The translations under genes were made by a program, and so were the position numbers. The notes beneath the pieces were generated by a model. The model saw only the letters and a program-made list of their open reading frames with translations. It did not search any database and was not told where the DNA came from. From Solirubrobacteraceae bacterium (lineage in GTDB: Bacteria; Actinomycetota; Thermoleophilia; Solirubrobacterales; Solirubrobacteraceae): 7,575 nucleotides of DNA. Shown here in pieces: positions 5,987-7,575 of this stretch (the stretch's first letter is position 1; every line of letters starts with the position of its first letter). The stretch is taken from NCBI GenBank assembly GCA_030043235.1, contig JASHYF010000123.1:1-7575 (forward strand), in the 5' to 3' direction.

Positions 5987-6949
5987 TCAGTCCAGGTCGC
6001 TGTAGCCCCACAGGGCAAGGAGATCGCGGCCGAGGTACTCGCTGAGCGCGTGCACCTCTCCCTTGAAGCGGCGGCGGAGCTCGAGCATGAGCTCCTCGTC
6101 GGGCGGCTCGGGTGCCGCGAGCACCACCCGCCGCTGGGCCGCCACGAAGGCCCCCCGGCGCACCCGACGGGGCGTCACGAGCTTGATCGTCCGCTTGGCG
6201 GCGCTGGCGAGCGCCCCGCGCCCGTAGGCCACGTCGAACAGCTTCTCGTCGAGCCCCACCCGCCGGCGCACCGTGGGGTTGGCTTGGGGCACCTCCGCCG
6301 GCGGGCCGGGGTCCAGGCCGAGGAAGCGCTCCACCTTCCGCAGCGTGCCCTGGTTGTCGGCGCGGAAGTCCTCGTAGATCAGCACCAGCACCTGCTCGGG
6401 GGGGAACGCCGCGTGGTAGCGGCGCATCTGCTCCACGTAGCGGATGTGGTCGCTGTAGAGGAGCACCCCCGGCTGTTCGCGGGCGATCCACGTGGGCAGG
6501 CGCCCCTGGCGGCGCTCCGGCTCGAGCTCGAGCGCCCGGCGCAAGCTCGGCTCCACCTCGGCGCGACTTTGCAGCATCTGCATGTGCAGCGAGCGCAGGT
6601 AGCTCGCGGGCTCCCGCACCAGCACGATGATGCGCGCGCCGGGCTGAGCGTCGGCGATGCGGGCGGCCGCGGTGGGCGAGAGGATGTAGCGGATGGAGGC
6701 GTCGCCCACGAGCTGGTCCTCGCGCGCAGCTGCGAACAGCGCGCGGTACTGCTCGAGGGTCTCGGGCCGCGGCACGGCGCGTCCCGGATCGGGCGCCACG
6801 TAGAGATCGCTGGCGAAGAAATTCGGCTCCTTCCAATTGGACATGTACACCTGCGGATTGCGCTTGAGCGTCTCATACAGCGCGGTGCTGCCGCACTTGG
6901 GGTAGCCGACGATGAAGAAATCGGGGATTCGCCCGGCCACCTCGGTCAT
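5987..6949 (-). CDS. PAPS-dependent sulfotransferase (second copy, different subfamily)
   Basis: A 320-residue cytoplasmic sulfotransferase. The 5'-phosphosulfate loop is GYPKCGSTALYETL (residues 15-28), with Lys18 in the usual catalytic place. KEPNFFASDL (40-49) is the conserved loop of bacterial carbohydrate sulfotransferases of the heparan/NodH-like type. The 3'-phosphate site is VLVREPASYLRSLHMQML (109-126), with Arg112 and Ser120. VLIYEDFRAD (189-198) and the C-terminal YLGRDLLALWGY (305-316) complete the family pattern. The ATG at 6949 is chosen because GAGGG lies 10 bases upstream and the P-loop then begins near residue 15; the open frame continues upstream only into the decayed paralogue. 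It is not close to the sulfotransferase at 2885-3784, whose P-loop is GAGRSGST. Substrate unknown, possibly a surface glycan. Confidence 0.9.
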   Translation of the reverse strand: MTEVAGRIPDFFIVGYPKCGSTALYETLKRNPQVYMSNWKEPNFFASDLYVAPDPGRAVPRPETLEQYRALFAAAREDQLVGDASIRYILSPTAAARIADAQPGARIIVLVREPASYLRSLHMQMLQSRAEVEPSLRRALELEPERRQGRLPTWIAREQPGVLLYSDHIRYVEQMRRYHAAFPPEQVLVLIYEDFRADNQGTLRKVERFLGLDPGPPAEVPQANPTVRRRVGLDEKLFDVAYGRGALASAAKRTIKLVTPRRVRRGAFVAAQRRVVLAAPEPPDEELMLELRRRFKGEVHALSEYLGRDLLALWGYSDLD

Positions 6950-6962
6950 CGCGCCTACGCCC

Positions 6963-7231
6963 TCACAGCGGCGGGCGGTCGGGCTCATAGCCCCATGCGC
7001 CCGCCAGGTCGCGGCCGCGAGCCAACGTGGTGGGCGCACGCGGGCCGCCGGCGGGCCCTCCTCGGGAACGCGGGCGAAGAAGTGCGGTCCCCTTCACCGC
7101 GGGCATGAATATCTGGCCTTCACCGCGGGCATGAATATCTGGGGGTGGACCCGGAGCATCTCGTACAGGGCGCTGCTCCCGCACTTGGGATGGCCGGCGA
7201 TGAGGAAATCGGGCCGTGAACCAGCAGTCAC
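6963..7231 (-). pseudogene. Sulfotransferase remnant with internal deletion and frameshift
   Basis: Starting from GTG 7231, the frame reads SRPDFLIAGHPKCGSSALYE and MLRVHPQIFMPAVK, clearly paralogous to the N-terminus of the adjacent sulfotransferase (18 of 28 residues identical over the P-loop region). An exact 26-bp tandem duplication follows and brings a stop into frame. A trace of PHFFA survives in the shifted frame. The end, GRDLAGAWGYEPDRPPL with its stop at 6963, resembles the C-terminus of the intact gene (GRDLLALWGYSDLD). The central roughly 240 residues, with the 3'-phosphate site, are missing, so it cannot be an active enzyme. With one copy of the duplicated unit removed, N and C ends lie in one 80-codon frame. 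It ends 13 bases before the intact gene's ATG. Confidence 0.8.
7091..7142 (-). repeat. Perfect 26-bp tandem duplication
   Basis: Two identical 26-bp units, 7091-7116 and 7117-7142, abut without spacer. On the coding (minus) strand each covers the IFMPAVK codons of the sulfotransferase remnant. As 26 is not a multiple of three, the duplication shifts the frame and introduces a TGA. Full identity points to a recent slippage event or an assembly artefact. Confidence 0.95.
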
Positions 7232-7261
7232 GGCAGCCGAGTGTATATCGAACGGTCAAGC

Positions 7262-7281
7262 CCGGCAGCGATGCCTGCCGG
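7262..7281. terminator. GC-rich hairpin, possible weak terminator
   Basis: CCGGCAG (7262-7268) can pair perfectly with CTGCCGG (7275-7281) around a six-base loop. It lies about 53 bases beyond the stop of the rightmost minus-strand gene and upstream of the sulfotransferase remnant. No T-run follows on either strand, so intrinsic termination would be weak at best. Confidence 0.3.
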
Positions 7282-7334
7282 CGCCCTCAGCGCAGGCGGC
7301 GCAGGTGCCGCGTCGATCTCGCGCCGAGCGCGGG

Positions 7335-7575
7335 CTAGGAGGAGGAGCGCGCTTCTTCTTCCTCGCCGGCACCCAGCACGGGCGCGCCTTCCTGGGCGCT
7401 GGGCGTGGTGGCGAACGAGGGGGCGACCTGCAAAGTGAACGGTGCGCTTGCCACGTCCTGGACCCCGCGGCCGCCGGCGACGCTGATCCTCAGGGTGTAG
7501 CTTCCCGGCCGCTTGAAGGTGTGCGCGATCGAGTAGCTCGAACCGCTGAGCACGCCCGTCGCCAGCACCATGAAG
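7335..7575 (-). CDS. C-terminal part of a PKD/Ig-like domain protein (partial)
   Basis: The reading frame is open to the right edge of the window and stops at TAG 7337-7335, giving about 80 residues of a longer protein. The in-frame ATG at 7571 is probably internal, because Phe precedes it and the sequence starts in mid-domain. YSIAHTFKRPGSYTLRISVAG is the typical last part of a PKD or related Ig-like beta sandwich (the H.F..PG.Y.L.v.V pattern), followed by a final strand (FTLQV) and a disordered acidic tail (EEEE, then SSS). Such domains are found in secreted or cell-surface proteins and mediate spacing or binding. No sortase signal or C-terminal membrane anchor is visible. The N-terminal part that would define the function lies outside the window. 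Confidence 0.6.
   Translation of the reverse strand, partial: FMVLATGVLSGSSYSIAHTFKRPGSYTLRISVAGGRGVQDVASAPFTLQVAPSFATTPSAQEGAPVLGAGEEEEARSSS

Noticed and set aside
6950..7039. Longer N-terminus for the second sulfotransferase from 7039
   Set aside because: The extra residues come from the shifted frame of the decayed paralogue; GAGGG lies 10 bases before the ATG at 6949 and the P-loop position fits that start.
6050..7108. 352-codon plus-strand frame over the second sulfotransferase
   Set aside because: Exact antisense of a gene with all sulfotransferase motifs; His/Leu/Arg-rich translation typical of a shadow.
7242..7247. TATACA on the minus strand as a -10 element for the remnant and the second sulfotransferase
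   Set aside because: No acceptable -35 about 17 bases upstream; a nearby TTGACC is only six bases away, so spacing is wrong.
1..7575. CRISPR array, tRNA, rRNA, insertion sequence ends or integrase
   Set aside because: No regularly spaced repeats, no tRNA- or rRNA-like sequence, no transposase or recombinase motif and no terminal inverted repeats were seen.

Overview
The window is very GC-rich and its coding strands have strongly G/C-ending codons, GTG/TTG starts, several overlapping stop/start pairs and lipoproteins with LAGC-type lipoboxes. Together these suggest a high-GC actinobacterium; a Thermoleophilia/Solirubrobacter-like soil lineage is possible but is only an inference. No phylogenetic marker is present.

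Layout. (1) Positions 1-98 hold the 3' end of a plus-strand gene that converges on a minus-strand pair of GT-B glycosyltransferases (2723 down to 93), joined stop-to-start with no gap. (2) A 161-bp divergent spacer (2724-2884), with an imperfect palindrome and a weak promoter, separates these from a plus-strand pair: a PAPS-dependent sulfotransferase (2885-3784) and an FkbM-family methyltransferase (3799-4536). (3) A second plus-strand unit (4656-5794) encodes two overlapping lipoproteins with long Glu/Lys/Ala-rich, probably coiled-coil segments. Both have a glutamate codon choice opposite to that of FkbM. (4) A convergent zone (5766-5986) holds an orphan minus-strand reading frame that looks like a leftover gene piece. 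(5) On the minus strand there is a second intact sulfotransferase (5987-6949), preceded by a collapsed paralogue (6963-7231) that keeps only its N and C ends and carries an exact 26-bp tandem duplication. (6) The right edge has the 3' end of a minus-strand gene whose product ends in a PKD/Ig-like beta domain.

Taken together, glycosyltransferases, sulfotransferases and an FkbM methyltransferase suggest synthesis and decoration (sulfation, O-methylation) of a surface polysaccharide, glycolipid or other extracellular product. That is inference from family membership; the substrate cannot be read from the DNA. The lipoprotein pair may be unrelated. I do not see a clear new defence or mobile system. 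The points most worth a second look are the decayed sulfotransferase copy, the orphan reading frame, and the lipoprotein pair with its inverted codon bias and possible short leader. No gene-free stretch exceeds 300 bases.
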